From Nitrospira sp. (GTDB taxonomy: Bacteria; Nitrospirota; Nitrospiria; Nitrospirales; Nitrospiraceae): DNA of 64,000 bases. Where the stretch lies: contig JAVYIN010000002.1 of assembly GCA_035968315.1 (NCBI GenBank), positions 280,306 through 344,305 on the forward strand. Reading direction: 5' to 3'. Position numbers and translations under genes: made by a program. Of this stretch, positions 25,757 through 37,276 are shown piece after piece. Numbering within the stretch: the stretch's first letter is position 1; every line of letters begins with the position of its first letter. Under the pieces are notes generated by a model. That model ran no database searches. It was not told the DNA's origin and saw only the letters and a list, made by a program, of their open reading frames with translations.

Positions 25757-26749
25757 TTAATGCAACAGCGAGAGTAATCCGTAGACCACCGCCCCCAACA
25801 ATCCGGCGCCTGGGAGGGTAAAGAGCCAGGCCGACAGAATCTTGGTCGTCACGCCCCACCGCACCGCCGACAAACGCTTGGTGGCGCCCACGCCCAGAAT
25901 CGACGACGTGATGGTATGGGTCGTGCTGACCGGCAACCCGAAGTGCGCGGTAAAGAGCAGCACGCTCGCCGCCCCCGTCTCCGCCGCGAAGCCATGCACC
26001 GGTTCCAGCTTCACAATCCGCATCCCCAGGGTCCGCATGATGCGCCACCCGCCGACCATCGTCCCCAACCCCATGGCCAGCGCACAGGACACGATCACCC
26101 ATGTCGGCACATCGGACGTGGCAAGCTGGCCCGACGAAACCAGCGCCAGCGTAATAATGCCCATCGCCTTCTGCGCGTCGTTGGACCCGTGACTGAAGGC
26201 CATGAAACTGGCCGAGAGCAGCTGCAACCGGCTGAAGGTCTTCGTCGCCACCCCGCGATGCACACGGAAAAACATCCAGCTGATCGCGACCATGATCAGA
26301 AATCCGATGCCGAAACCGAACAGCGGCGAGAGGACCATCGCCTCCAGGATTTTTTGCAACCCTTTGAATTGCACCACCGCCCAGCCCCCGTGCGCCACTG
26401 CCGAGCCGACAAGCCCGCCGATCAGCGCATGGGAGGAACTGGTCGGCAACCCAAGCAGCAGCGTCACCAAATTCCACAGAATCGCGCCGGCCAAGGCCGC
26501 CGCGACGACGGCGCTGGTGATCGCCTCGGGAAACACGATTCCGCCACCGATCATCTTGGCGACCGCCGTCGAGAAAAACGCCCCAGCCACATTCAAGACG
26601 CCCGCCAGCACCACGGCGGCAAGCGGACTGAGCACGCGGGTCGACACCACCGTGGCCACCGCATTCGCACAGTCGTGCCACCCGTTCGAAAAGTCGAATA
26701 ACAGGGCCAGCACGACGGTCAGGAGCAATAATCCAGTCAGATCAGGCAT
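25757..26749 (-). CDS. pit: PiT-family inorganic phosphate transporter
   Basis: 330 residues, about ten membrane helices. Low-affinity cation-coupled phosphate uptake in the cytoplasmic membrane. Both PiT signature segments are present: the N-half FSNGWHDCANAVATVVSTR and the C-half FSHGSNDAQKAMGII. Length fits the short bacterial PiT class. It is preceded by the DUF47 gene on the same strand; PiT-DUF47 pairs are common and the DUF47 protein is thought to modulate the transporter. It converges with the phoB-phoR pair. The ribosome site is weak. Confidence 0.95.
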   Translation of the reverse strand: MPDLTGLLLLTVVLALLFDFSNGWHDCANAVATVVSTRVLSPLAAVVLAGVLNVAGAFFSTAVAKMIGGGIVFPEAITSAVVAAALAGAILWNLVTLLLGLPTSSSHALIGGLVGSAVAHGGWAVVQFKGLQKILEAMVLSPLFGFGIGFLIMVAISWMFFRVHRGVATKTFSRLQLLSASFMAFSHGSNDAQKAMGIITLALVSSGQLATSDVPTWVIVSCALAMGLGTMVGGWRIMRTLGMRIVKLEPVHGFAAETGAASVLLFTAHFGLPVSTTHTITSSILGVGATKRLSAVRWGVTTKILSAWLFTLPGAGLLGAVVYGLLSLLH

Positions 26750-26760
26750 AATTTAGGCTC

Positions 26761-26863
26761 GTGGCGAGAGGTACGCGGCGAGAGGAGGCTCTGAGTTGAG
26801 GAACGTCGCTACATAAGTCCTGCAACCTCTCGCCCCTTGCCTCAAGCCCCTCGCCCCTCTCAC
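26761..26863. repeat. CTCGCC word repeat in inverted halves
   Basis: The left half has GGCGAGAGG words and the right half has CCTCTCGCCCC, CCCCTCGCCCC and similar words, so the spacer between DUF47 and pit can fold back on itself. Related repeats occur at 44743-44810 and 49345-49408. Confidence 0.6.
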
Positions 26864-26866
26864 AAA

Positions 26867-27490
<624 letters not shown>

Positions 27491-27575
27491 CCGCGCTCCT
27501 GAAAAGTGAACTGGTGCCGTATCTATATCCGCGCTGTGTTACAACCGTATTACCAAATCCTCGGAATTCCCTCAT

Positions 27576-28568
27576 CTACCATCGCATCAGGCCTGTCGCC
27601 CACGTCAGCCCGCCCCCAAAGCTGCCCAGCAGCACCAGGTCACCGGCCGCAATCCGGCCGCCGCGCACCGCCGCATCCAAGGCGATCGGCAAGGACGCCG
27701 ACGAGGTATTTCCATACCGGTCAATCACCGAGGTCAGCCGTTCCGGCGGGACGCCCAACCGCTCCGCGATCCGTGAAAGAATCCGCCCGTTCGCCTGATG
27801 CAACACCACCTGCCCCACATCCTCGATCCGAACGCCAAACTCTTTGAGGATCTCCTGCACCGCCTGCTCGACCCGGCGCACCGCGATGCGAAAGAGCGAC
27901 GCGCCCCGCATTCGCAAGACATGCTCGTGGTTCGCCACGGTCTCCGCCGATGCCGGCCGCCGAGACCCGCCGGCCGGGACACGGATCAGATCATGCTTCG
28001 CCCCATCCGCGTACAGCCGAATCCCCAACAAACCTCGCCCATTCGGGCTGTGATCTTCCTCGCCCCGCACCAGCACCGCACCGGCCCCATCGCCGAATAA
28101 GGCGGCGGTCGCGGCATCCGCCGGATCCAAAAATCTCGACTTCACTTCGGCGGCAATCACGAGACACGTGGCCGCCTGTCCGCTCCTGATCATGGCGTCG
28201 GCCATCGACAACCCATAGAGAAACCCGGAACAGGACGCCGACACATCAAACGCCCCGACGCCCCGGCAACCAAGTCCCCGCTGGACAAAACAGGCCGTTG
28301 ACGGGAAGGCCATGTCCGAGGACGTCGTCGAGAGAATCACCGCGTCCACCGCAGAGGCCTCGCAACCGGCGGACTCAAGCGCCAAGCGGCTGGCGCCGAT
28401 TGCAAGATCGGACGTGGCCTGCCCGTCAACGGCCCAACGCCGCTCACGAATGCCCGTCAGACGCTCGATCTGCCCAGCGGACATCCCCAGGGGGCCAGCC
28501 ACCTCATGATTTTCCACCACCCGATCCGGCAGACAGCTGCCGGTCCCGATAATGCGCAGACGTTTCAT
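27576..28568 (-). CDS. 3-oxoacyl-ACP synthase III (KAS III, FabH-like)
   Basis: 330 residues from ATG 28568; a longer GTG start at 28598 is less likely. A thiolase-fold condensing enzyme. The catalytic triad is visible: Cys in DVSASCSGFLYG, His in VVLHQANGRI and Asn in RYGNTSSASLP. KAS III starts fatty acid chains from acetyl-CoA, but paralogues make other acyl starters. It stands alone, without fabD, fabG, acpP or fabF next to it, which favours a specialised or duplicate role. It has the best promoter in the window, and is divergent from the BamD-like gene. Confidence 0.9.
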   Translation of the reverse strand: MKRLRIIGTGSCLPDRVVENHEVAGPLGMSAGQIERLTGIRERRWAVDGQATSDLAIGASRLALESAGCEASAVDAVILSTTSSDMAFPSTACFVQRGLGCRGVGAFDVSASCSGFLYGLSMADAMIRSGQAATCLVIAAEVKSRFLDPADAATAALFGDGAGAVLVRGEEDHSPNGRGLLGIRLYADGAKHDLIRVPAGGSRRPASAETVANHEHVLRMRGASLFRIAVRRVEQAVQEILKEFGVRIEDVGQVVLHQANGRILSRIAERLGVPPERLTSVIDRYGNTSSASLPIALDAAVRGGRIAAGDLVLLGSFGGGLTWATGLMRW

Positions 28569-28627
28569 CCTGTTCAATGACCGATAGAAAACCGGCACAT
28601 ACCGTATCCCCCGTGCATGGCCGCGAG

Positions 28628-28656
28628 ATTATAGGGGTCCTATGGAGGCGGGTCAA
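28628..28656 (-). promoter_or_regulatory. Strong predicted sigma-70 promoter for the KAS III gene
   Basis: On the minus strand, -35 TTGACC (28651-28656, 5/6) and -10 TATAAT (28628-28633, 6/6) with a 17-base spacer. The predicted start near 28621 gives a leader of about 53 bases. Confidence 0.75.
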
Positions 28657-28672
28657 CCAATCGGCTCCGGCA

Positions 28673-28701
28673 TTGCTTTTCACCGTAACTCTTGTTATGA
28701 A
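28673..28701 (+). promoter_or_regulatory. Possible promoter for the bamD-like gene
   Basis: -35 TTGCTT (28673-28678) and -10 TATGAA (28696-28701), 17 bases apart, 4/6 each. Start near 28708 would leave almost no leader before the ATG at 28713. Confidence 0.35.
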
Positions 28702-28712
28702 TTCACACAGTG

Positions 28713-29666
28713 ATGATACCCTCTCATATCTCCCCATCCCGGCACTGCTCAGACGGCTGGCGTTCGATAGGCTTGCTGGCGCTTGGCCTTGTCCTTCTGT
28801 CGCTTCTGGCCACAGCCTGTTCCAGCACGCCAAAAGAAAAAACGGCTGGCAAGAAACCCATCGGGGGCACCGACGAGCAGATCTTTCTGGGAGATGCCTT
28901 CGGGACAGAAAAGAACTATGACCCGAATGTGATCATGAAACGCGGCGAAGCCTTCTTCGAAAAAGAAGAATATGCCGAGGCCCTGGTGGAGTTTAACCAC
29001 TTCCTCGACCTTCACAAAACGCATATTCTTGCGCCCTATGCGGCCTTTCGCATCGGCGAAACCCACTTCAAGATGGCCAAATCCATTGACCGGGACCCCG
29101 AACCCCTGCAAAAAGCCATCACGGCGTTGGAACGGATGCGAAAGGACTTCCCCAACAGCCGCTATGACGCCCAGGCCCAACAGAAAATCCAGGAATGCCA
29201 CGATTGGCTCGCCCAGACCCACCTGCTCGTGGGCCAGTTCTATTATCGCCGCGAGTCCTATCTCGCCGCCGTCCACCGGTTCGAGCAGATTTTGAAGATC
29301 TACCCGGATAAGCCGGTTGCACCCGACGCCCTTTACTTTCTGGCATTGAGCTATCACGAGATGGGCGCGGACGATTGGGCCGCGAACTATCTCACACTCT
29401 TGGCGCAGAAATATCCCGATAGCACAGTGGCAGGCAAGGGGAAAACGCTCCTGGCCAAACTCGGCGGATCTGCGGCCGGCATGATGGCCGCCAAGGATCC
29501 CAGCGCGCCAACATTTGCCGATACTCCTCCCTCATCCCCCTCCGGGAATGGAACGGCTCTCCCCGACCTCTCCAATGCCGCATCGACGCTCAACGGACTG
29601 CGGCTCCCTTCAGCCAATAGCCTTGGCCAAGCCTTTACAGCCTGCCGCCTCGGCGCCTGGTGCTAA
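28713..29666 (+). CDS. bamD: BamD-like outer-membrane assembly lipoprotein
   Basis: About 317 residues. The lipoprotein signal ends in LLATACSS, so the mature protein would be anchored to the outer membrane. The body is made of TPR-like helical repeats (MKRGEAFFEKEEYAEALVEF, YAAFRIGETHFKMAK, YRRESYLAAVHRFEQIL, DALYFLALSYHEMG) in the BamD arrangement. BamD works with BamA to fold barrel proteins. The C-terminal 65 residues form a Pro/Ser/Ala-rich extension not usual in BamD, ending GAWC. The start is uncertain: ATG 28713 or GTG 28710, neither with a ribosome site. Confidence 0.85.
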   Translation: MIPSHISPSRHCSDGWRSIGLLALGLVLLSLLATACSSTPKEKTAGKKPIGGTDEQIFLGDAFGTEKNYDPNVIMKRGEAFFEKEEYAEALVEFNHFLDLHKTHILAPYAAFRIGETHFKMAKSIDRDPEPLQKAITALERMRKDFPNSRYDAQAQQKIQECHDWLAQTHLLVGQFYYRRESYLAAVHRFEQILKIYPDKPVAPDALYFLALSYHEMGADDWAANYLTLLAQKYPDSTVAGKGKTLLAKLGGSAAGMMAAKDPSAPTFADTPPSSPSGNGTALPDLSNAASTLNGLRLPSANSLGQAFTACRLGAWC

Positions 29667-29672
29667 CCAATT

Positions 29673-29709
29673 AGCAGCGAGTCCTGAGAATTGAGTGCTG
29701 AGCGATGAA
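29673..29709 (+). repeat. Degenerate GAGTCCTGAG/GAGTGCTGAG word repeat
   Basis: Words GCAGCGAGTCCTGAGAAT and TGAGTGCTGAGCGATG follow the bamD-like stop, in the convergent spacer with ccdA. Similar in style to the other spacer repeats in this window. Confidence 0.4.
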
Positions 29710-29762
29710 GAAACCGCTTGGCGAGAATGACTTTCGTGCCGAGCTGATAGGTGATCGCTAGA

Positions 29763-30509
29763 TTACTGGCCCAAGGTCCAGCCGATTCCGTGTTGTTCGA
29801 GGAAGCTGGTGATCATCGTCAGCGAATTGGCGTAGATCATGATGCCGACGATGATCAGAAACACGCCGCTTACCGTTGAGACGCCCCAGAGATAGGCCCG
29901 CACTTCCTTGAAATAGGCCAGGAAGCGATCGACACCCAGGGCGGTCAAAAACAACGGCAGACCGAGACCGAGGGAATAACAGGCCAAGAGCACGATGCCG
30001 TTGAGCAGCGAGTCGGTCGTGCTGGCATACAGAAGAATGGTCCCCAGCACCGGCCCGACACAGGGCGTCCACCCGGCCGCGAACGCCACGCCGATCAGGA
30101 ACGACCCCAAATAGCCGGCCGGGCGGTTGCGAAACTGATACCGGTGCTCCATCTTCAGAAAATTCAGATTCAAGATGCCCAACAGATAGAGGCCGAACAC
30201 GATGATCATAATGCCGCCGATGCGGCGGATATGATCCTGATAGGTAATCAGCATCTGGCCGATAAAACTGGCCGACGCGCCAAAGGCGATGAAGACGGAG
30301 GAGAATCCGGCAATAAACAGCAGCGCGTTCACCACGATCGCCGTCTTGAACTTGCTGCGCTCGCCGGCGTCGGTCAGCTGTTCCACCGACAAGCCGGTGA
30401 TATAGGAAATGTAAGAGGGCACCAGAGGCAGCACGCAGGGCGATACGAACGACAAGAGCCCCGCCGAAAATGCGGCGACTAACGAAATCTGGGGCATCGA
30501 TTGCAGCAT
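29763..30509 (-). CDS. ccdA: CcdA, thiol-disulfide transfer membrane protein
   Basis: 248 residues with six membrane helices. CcdA passes electrons from cytoplasmic thioredoxin across the membrane to periplasmic thioredoxin-like proteins, keeping apocytochrome c cysteines reduced. The two redox cysteines lie in FVSPCVLPLVPSY (about residue 25) and in AGWTPCVGPVLG (about residue 150). It starts two bases after the stop of the adjacent thioredoxin gene, so the pair is translationally coupled. Part of a system II cytochrome c maturation cluster with ccsA and resB. Confidence 0.95.
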   Translation of the reverse strand: MLQSMPQISLVAAFSAGLLSFVSPCVLPLVPSYISYITGLSVEQLTDAGERSKFKTAIVVNALLFIAGFSSVFIAFGASASFIGQMLITYQDHIRRIGGIMIIVFGLYLLGILNLNFLKMEHRYQFRNRPAGYLGSFLIGVAFAAGWTPCVGPVLGTILLYASTTDSLLNGIVLLACYSLGLGLPLFLTALGVDRFLAYFKEVRAYLWGVSTVSGVFLIIVGIMIYANSLTMITSFLEQHGIGWTLGQ

Positions 30510-30511
30510 CG

Positions 30512-31069
30512 CTAATATTTCAGCATGGCTTGGATCAGCTCACGCGCCTCAGGCGCATCCCAATTTCTGGCGCCTGGCACCTTCTGCCGGACGATCCCAT
30601 TGCGGTCCACCATGAAGGTCATGGGCAAGGACCGCGCCCCATACATCAAGCCGACACGATAATCGGCATCATGCACAATGGGAAAGGTGAAGCCCATTTC
30701 CTGCTGGAACGGCCTGGTCACCGCCGCCCCTTGCGCGTCGGTGGAGACCGCGAGAATCTCAAAGTCTTTGCGCGCATAACTGCGGTAGAGCTGTTCCATG
30801 GCCGGCATCTCGATCCGGCAGGGGCCGCACCACGTCGCCCAGAAATTCAGCAGCACCACTTTCCCGCGCAACTGCGAGAGGGACACCATGTTGCCCGCAA
30901 GATCGCGCAATTGAAAATTCGGCGCCTCATCCCCCACTCTGACCACACCGCGCTCCGCAACCGATTCAGCCTGCACAGAAACCGGCTCAGGACCTGCCGC
31001 CCAAGATGACATTGCCCATGCCGTGACTGACAACCCCAGCAGGCCAAGTCCACACAGCCGCCGCGTCAT
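30512..31069 (-). CDS. Periplasmic TlpA/ResA-like thioredoxin
   Basis: 185 residues. The signal peptide (GLGLLGLSVTAWAMSSWAA) makes it exported. The AhpC/TSA-thioredoxin fold carries the redox motif WCGPC (Cys81, Cys84) and the conserved cis-Pro segment SLPMTFMVDRNG. It should receive electrons from CcdA and reduce apocytochrome c haem-site cysteines. It overlaps the upstream thioredoxin gene by four bases, and is followed two bases later by ccdA. The pair of tandem thioredoxins suggests a division of labour or sequential transfer. Confidence 0.9.
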   Translation of the reverse strand: MTRRLCGLGLLGLSVTAWAMSSWAAGPEPVSVQAESVAERGVVRVGDEAPNFQLRDLAGNMVSLSQLRGKVVLLNFWATWCGPCRIEMPAMEQLYRSYARKDFEILAVSTDAQGAAVTRPFQQEMGFTFPIVHDADYRVGLMYGARSLPMTFMVDRNGIVRQKVPGARNWDAPEARELIQAMLKY

Positions 31070-31686
31070 AGCCCACCTGCCTTGGAAGCCATCCCCGGAG
31101 TGCTGCCGCCGTCCGCCGTCTTGGGCATGACATTGAGCAAAGTTGTGATGGTCTTGAGGTTATCGATGCGCGTCCAATCTTTCGGCCCGATAATAATTTC
31201 TCGAATGACGCCCTGCTGGTCGATGATAAAGGTTTCCGGCACTCCCATCCGCTTATAGGGCTTGTCCGTCTTCCCCCAGGAATCGAGCAGCACGGGGAAC
31301 GTGAGATTGAGCCCCTTCACAAACGGGGGAATATCTTTGGCCGTCGTCACCCGGTCGATGCTGACCGCCAGAATGACGAGGCCGTCTTTTTCGAAATTCT
31401 TGTTGAGCACTTCCATCGAGGGCATTTCCTCTCGACAGGGCGCGCACCAGGTGGCCCAAAAATTCAGGAAGACGACCTTCCCGCGAAAGTCAGACAAGCG
31501 GTAGGGCTTTTCGTTCAGATCGGTGAGCGCAAAATCCGGCGCCGTCTTGCCGACGACAAGCGGTTCATACTTGGCGCTTTGCAGCCACACAATGACAAAG
31601 GTCGCCGCGAGCACCAGCGCCCCCGCGCCAAGAATAAATACGCGCGACAACGTTGCCGGCGGTGGAGTGACGGATTGATCAGCCAT
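31066..31686 (-). CDS. Membrane-anchored TlpA/ResA-like thioredoxin
   Basis: 206 residues. A single N-terminal membrane segment (about 15-36, VFILGAGALVLAATFVIVWL) is apparently not cleaved. The thioredoxin domain has redox motif WCAPC (Cys81, Cys84) and the cis-Pro region GVPETFIIDQQG. It differs from its downstream neighbour in having CAPC rather than CGPC and a membrane anchor. The four-base overlap with that gene indicates coupling. Likely ResA-like thiol reductase for cytochrome c maturation. Confidence 0.9.
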   Translation of the reverse strand: MADQSVTPPPATLSRVFILGAGALVLAATFVIVWLQSAKYEPLVVGKTAPDFALTDLNEKPYRLSDFRGKVVFLNFWATWCAPCREEMPSMEVLNKNFEKDGLVILAVSIDRVTTAKDIPPFVKGLNLTFPVLLDSWGKTDKPYKRMGVPETFIIDQQGVIREIIIGPKDWTRIDNLKTITTLLNVMPKTADGGSTPGMASKAGGL

Positions 31687-31760
31687 AGGTAATACCGGCT
31701 GAGACGTGCGGCAACAGGATCGTCGATGCCACAGGCCCCACCCCCTTGTGTCCTATTCGT

Positions 31761-32675
31761 TTACGCGTAGGCGTGCAGCCCGGACAGGAGAAAGTTGACG
31801 CCCCAGAAACAGAATACGACCATCAAGAATCCAAAGACGGCATAGATCGCCGCTTTGCGGCCTTCCCACCCGCGCGTCATGCGCGCATGGATGTAGGCGC
31901 CGTAAATCAGCCAGACGATCAGCGACCAGGTTTCTTTCGGGTCCCAGCTCCAGTAGCCGCCCCAGGCGTAATTCGCCCACATGGCGCCGAGAATGATGCC
32001 GAAGGCCAGCAGTGGAAACCCGATGGTGATGGCCTTGTAGCCCAGCTCATCGATGGTCTCGAGATCGGGAAAGGCCGCGTAAAAGCCCGTTGTCTTCCCT
32101 TGGCGCTCCGCCCGCTCTTTAAAAAGATACATGAGGCCCAGCCCGCCGGCCATGGCAAAGGCCGCATAACTCGTCAAGGTGACGGACACATGAATGTAGA
32201 TCCAATAGCTATTGAGGGCCGGCACCAGCGGCTCGGCTGTCTGATAGCGATAGGGCAAGAGCGACGCCGCCCCCATTGCAATGAACCCGATTCCGACAAC
32301 GAAGGCGCCGACCGCCTTAATCTTGTAGCGCAATTCCAGAATAACGTAGCCGAGAATAATGGCCCAAGACACATAGGCCATCGCTTCAAACTGATTTGAC
32401 CAGGGGGCAAACGTGCCGGAATGCTCCATGCGTTCAAACGCGCGGGTGAACAGCGCCCCGGTATTCACCAGCCAGCCAAAGACCGTCACCAGAGTAGCCA
32501 CCTGCCCCAACTGCGTGGCCCAGGCGCCATCACGCTCATCGAAGTTGTCGCTGGGATGCCCCGCCGGAGCCAGGGCCATCGTCGGGCGGCGCGCAAACAG
32601 ATAACCGATATACAGCACGAGGGCTGCCAGGTAGAGCCAGAACGTCATATCGAACAAGAACAACGATCGCATCAT
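31761..32675 (-). CDS. ccsA: CcsA/ResC-type haem handling protein of cytochrome c maturation
   Basis: 304 residues from ATG 32675, with GGAGG eight bases upstream; a GTG at 32681 would be too close to that site. About eight membrane helices. The Trp-rich haem-binding motif is WGGYWSWDPKETW, with His residues in the flanking helices (YIHVSV, AYIHARM). CcsA with ResB forms the system II cytochrome c synthase, which exports haem and attaches it to CxxCH sites such as the one in the lipoprotein at 1.6 kb. It lies between resB and the thioredoxin pair on the same strand. Confidence 0.95.
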   Translation of the reverse strand: MMRSLFLFDMTFWLYLAALVLYIGYLFARRPTMALAPAGHPSDNFDERDGAWATQLGQVATLVTVFGWLVNTGALFTRAFERMEHSGTFAPWSNQFEAMAYVSWAIILGYVILELRYKIKAVGAFVVGIGFIAMGAASLLPYRYQTAEPLVPALNSYWIYIHVSVTLTSYAAFAMAGGLGLMYLFKERAERQGKTTGFYAAFPDLETIDELGYKAITIGFPLLAFGIILGAMWANYAWGGYWSWDPKETWSLIVWLIYGAYIHARMTRGWEGRKAAIYAVFGFLMVVFCFWGVNFLLSGLHAYA

Positions 32676-32756
32676 GATCACGTCCTCCGTCTATCGTCTG
32701 CGCAGGCTTCTGCGCCTGTCTATCATACCCAAGGAGAGGCCTCAGCCGCCACCCGC

Positions 32757-34193
32757 TCACGCCTTGAACGTCTGAATCTTCTCCGTCAGCTTGCGGAACT
32801 CCTTATTGAAGTCGATCTGACTCTTATGGGTCGTGCCGCCGATGTGCACCACGACACCGGTGGGCGTCGGCACGATCTTCGTCCAAATCCGCCGATGAAA
32901 AATGAACGAGGAGAGGGTGATCCCCACCACGATCATCGTACACCCGGTCCACACGACGTTGATCCCCGGATTCTTGGCGATCTGCAATCCGGTAAACTTC
33001 CGCGGCTTATACCCGACCAACTCGAATTGGTACTTGGAATCCTTGATTTCAAACAGGTCGGGGAACTGCTGGAACAGCCAGGGGGTCGCCTGCACCGAAT
33101 CGCGCTCGGTCAGAACGAGCTTGATCGCCGGGTTGGCGTGCTCAATCGTCTTGGAATAGACTTTTTTCTCCGTGGAGTTGAAGGCGAAGTCCGCCACGAA
33201 ATCCGTAATCGACAGCTTCAGATTGAGATCAGGCAGCGTCTGCTCCTTCTGCCATTCGAGGTCGACCGTCTTCAGAACCTTGTCGGTTTCCTTATCCTTG
33301 ATATTAATGCGGGCGACTTCCACCTGGTCCCACGCATCACCATAGCTGGATTGATAAAACCAAATGCCGTTGTACACCAGCGGATCATTGACCGTAATGG
33401 TCTTCGTGGCCTTTGCCTGCCCGCCCTCCAGCACCGTCAGCGTACTGTTATAGGACTTGACCGAGCCATTTTCGTGATAGTCGATCCAGAACTTATCGAC
33501 CTTCAGATCGAAGTTGCCGCGCGGAATATGGTACGTCTGGCCTTCCAGACAGACGCCGAATTCCTGAAACCCATAATAGCTGCCGAGCAGACCGCCGAGC
33601 ACGATCACCGTCGCGCTCAGGTGCGCCATGTGGGCGCCGACCCGTCCCATCACCCCCTTGGTCGCATAGACGGTGACTTCGCCCGGCTCGTTCTTCGCCA
33701 GGACCCGATAGCCTTTTGACACGAAGTGCTGCACGAGACTCTGAGCAACCGACTCCTTGGTGTTCTCGACGGGAATCTCGGCCTGCTGCTTCAGATTCTT
33801 GACGAACGCCATCGTGACGCCCACCTTGTCCTGCTTCATGGAGCGCCACACGGAAGGAAACCGCTTGTAGAAGCAGGTAAGGGAGTTCACACACAAAAGA
33901 CCGAGCAGGCTGGTAAACCACCAGGTGTGATAGACGTCCGTGAACCCGAGCCGGAGAAACCACCGATACGCGTTCTCCCCGTATTCCTGGATATAGACCT
34001 CGGCCCGCTCCCCTTGCTGGATCACGGTCCCGATCGTGGCGGTGATCGCGATAAAGAGGAAGAGGAAAATGGCGAGTTTGACCGATGCGAAAAAATCGAC
34101 TAACTCGCGGGAAAATTCGTCCCAGCCTAATCCCGGAGTCGATGGACGCGGAGGGGCCGGTTCCGTAGGAAGGGCATCAGATTGGCTATTCAT
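32757..34193 (-). CDS. resB: ResB/Ccs1, cytochrome c synthase component
   Basis: 478 residues. Three membrane helices near the N-terminus (LAIFLFLFIAITATIGTVIQQG, the WWFTSLLGLLCVNSLTCF segment, and GAHMAHLSATVIVLGGLLG), a large extracytoplasmic beta-rich domain (about residues 215-400) and a fourth helix near the end (VVWTGCTMIVVGITLSSFIF). This is the ResB layout. It binds apocytochrome and works with CcsA. It is first in the maturation cluster resB-ccsA-thioredoxin-thioredoxin-ccdA, behind a predicted promoter about 160 bases upstream. Confidence 0.95.
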   Translation of the reverse strand: MNSQSDALPTEPAPPRPSTPGLGWDEFSRELVDFFASVKLAIFLFLFIAITATIGTVIQQGERAEVYIQEYGENAYRWFLRLGFTDVYHTWWFTSLLGLLCVNSLTCFYKRFPSVWRSMKQDKVGVTMAFVKNLKQQAEIPVENTKESVAQSLVQHFVSKGYRVLAKNEPGEVTVYATKGVMGRVGAHMAHLSATVIVLGGLLGSYYGFQEFGVCLEGQTYHIPRGNFDLKVDKFWIDYHENGSVKSYNSTLTVLEGGQAKATKTITVNDPLVYNGIWFYQSSYGDAWDQVEVARINIKDKETDKVLKTVDLEWQKEQTLPDLNLKLSITDFVADFAFNSTEKKVYSKTIEHANPAIKLVLTERDSVQATPWLFQQFPDLFEIKDSKYQFELVGYKPRKFTGLQIAKNPGINVVWTGCTMIVVGITLSSFIFHRRIWTKIVPTPTGVVVHIGGTTHKSQIDFNKEFRKLTEKIQTFKA

Positions 34194-34357
34194 GTAGATT
34201 TATTTCTCCCCCTCCGACAGATTCCATCGCATACAGGAGATGCGGTCCCCGCCCTTCTCCCGAAGAGCCGGACGCACACCCACCCAATCTGCGCGATGTC
34301 TGTCGATCTGGGGTATTGCTATTGCTGAAGTGTGCCTAAGTCCGCGAAAATTTGATC

Positions 34358-34387
34358 ATCTTACAAGTGGGGTTCATCGAGAGTCAA
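34358..34387 (-). promoter_or_regulatory. Predicted promoter of the cytochrome c maturation genes
   Basis: On the minus strand, -35 TTGACT (34382-34387) and -10 TAAGAT (34358-34363) with an 18-base spacer. The start would be near 34351, giving about 158 bases of leader before resB. Confidence 0.4.
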
Positions 34388-34432
34388 GCAAGCCTGTCAG
34401 AGCGCGAGAGGATGTTCCCACAAGGGAAATGA

Positions 34433-34461
34433 TGGACAATAATGGCCATCTCCGCTAAGAT
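34433..34461 (+). promoter_or_regulatory. Predicted promoter for metK-ahcY
   Basis: -35 TGGACA (34433-34438) and -10 TAAGAT (34456-34461) with a 17-base spacer. The start near 34468 leaves a leader of about 90 bases before metK. Confidence 0.45.
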
Positions 34462-34557
34462 TCGACGATTCTACGAAACGGACCCGTCGCCCGGCACACA
34501 GCACACCTGCGCCGATATCACGTACGGATTTCGACAACCAGAATTTAGAGGGAACGA

Positions 34558-35706
<1,149 letters not shown>

Positions 35707-35729
35707 TTTCCCCATTAGGCAACCGATAG

Positions 35730-37070
<1,341 letters not shown>

Positions 37071-37276
37071 AACGCACGTGCGGGGCGGGCACTCTCAGTG
37101 CTCGCTCACCGCACTTGCAAGACCCATCGAGTTTTCATATAGCCAGCTACACCACTACAACTGGTACAGAAGCTCCCCCGCTTCTTTCGGCATATTCCTC
37201 ATGGACCGCCTTCTTCCGAGCCGCTATACTCTTCTCCGTTGATCCCTCTCTCTTCCGCGTCGATCACCGAGGTGCT

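Larger units (their letters stand above)
34194..34557. other. Divergent intergenic region between resB and metK
   Basis: 364 bases with no coding sequence. It holds one predicted promoter for each direction, listed separately. I looked for SAM and SAH riboswitch folds in the metK leader and found none; only a small ACGG/CCGT hairpin is visible. The rest shows no recognisable structure. Confidence 0.6.

Noticed and set aside
32421..33719. Plus-strand open frame of 432 codons opposite ccsA and resB
   Set aside because: Crosses two well-supported genes and their spacer; composition is that of an antisense frame.
34468..34557. Possible SAM or SAH riboswitch in the metK leader
   Set aside because: No conserved core helices or kink-turn could be traced; only a small hairpin is present.
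37115..37276. 54-residue N-terminal extension of the ferritin-VIT1 protein
   Set aside because: No ribosome site and Ser/Thr-rich sequence unlike the family; the internal ATG at 37277 has GAGGTG upstream.
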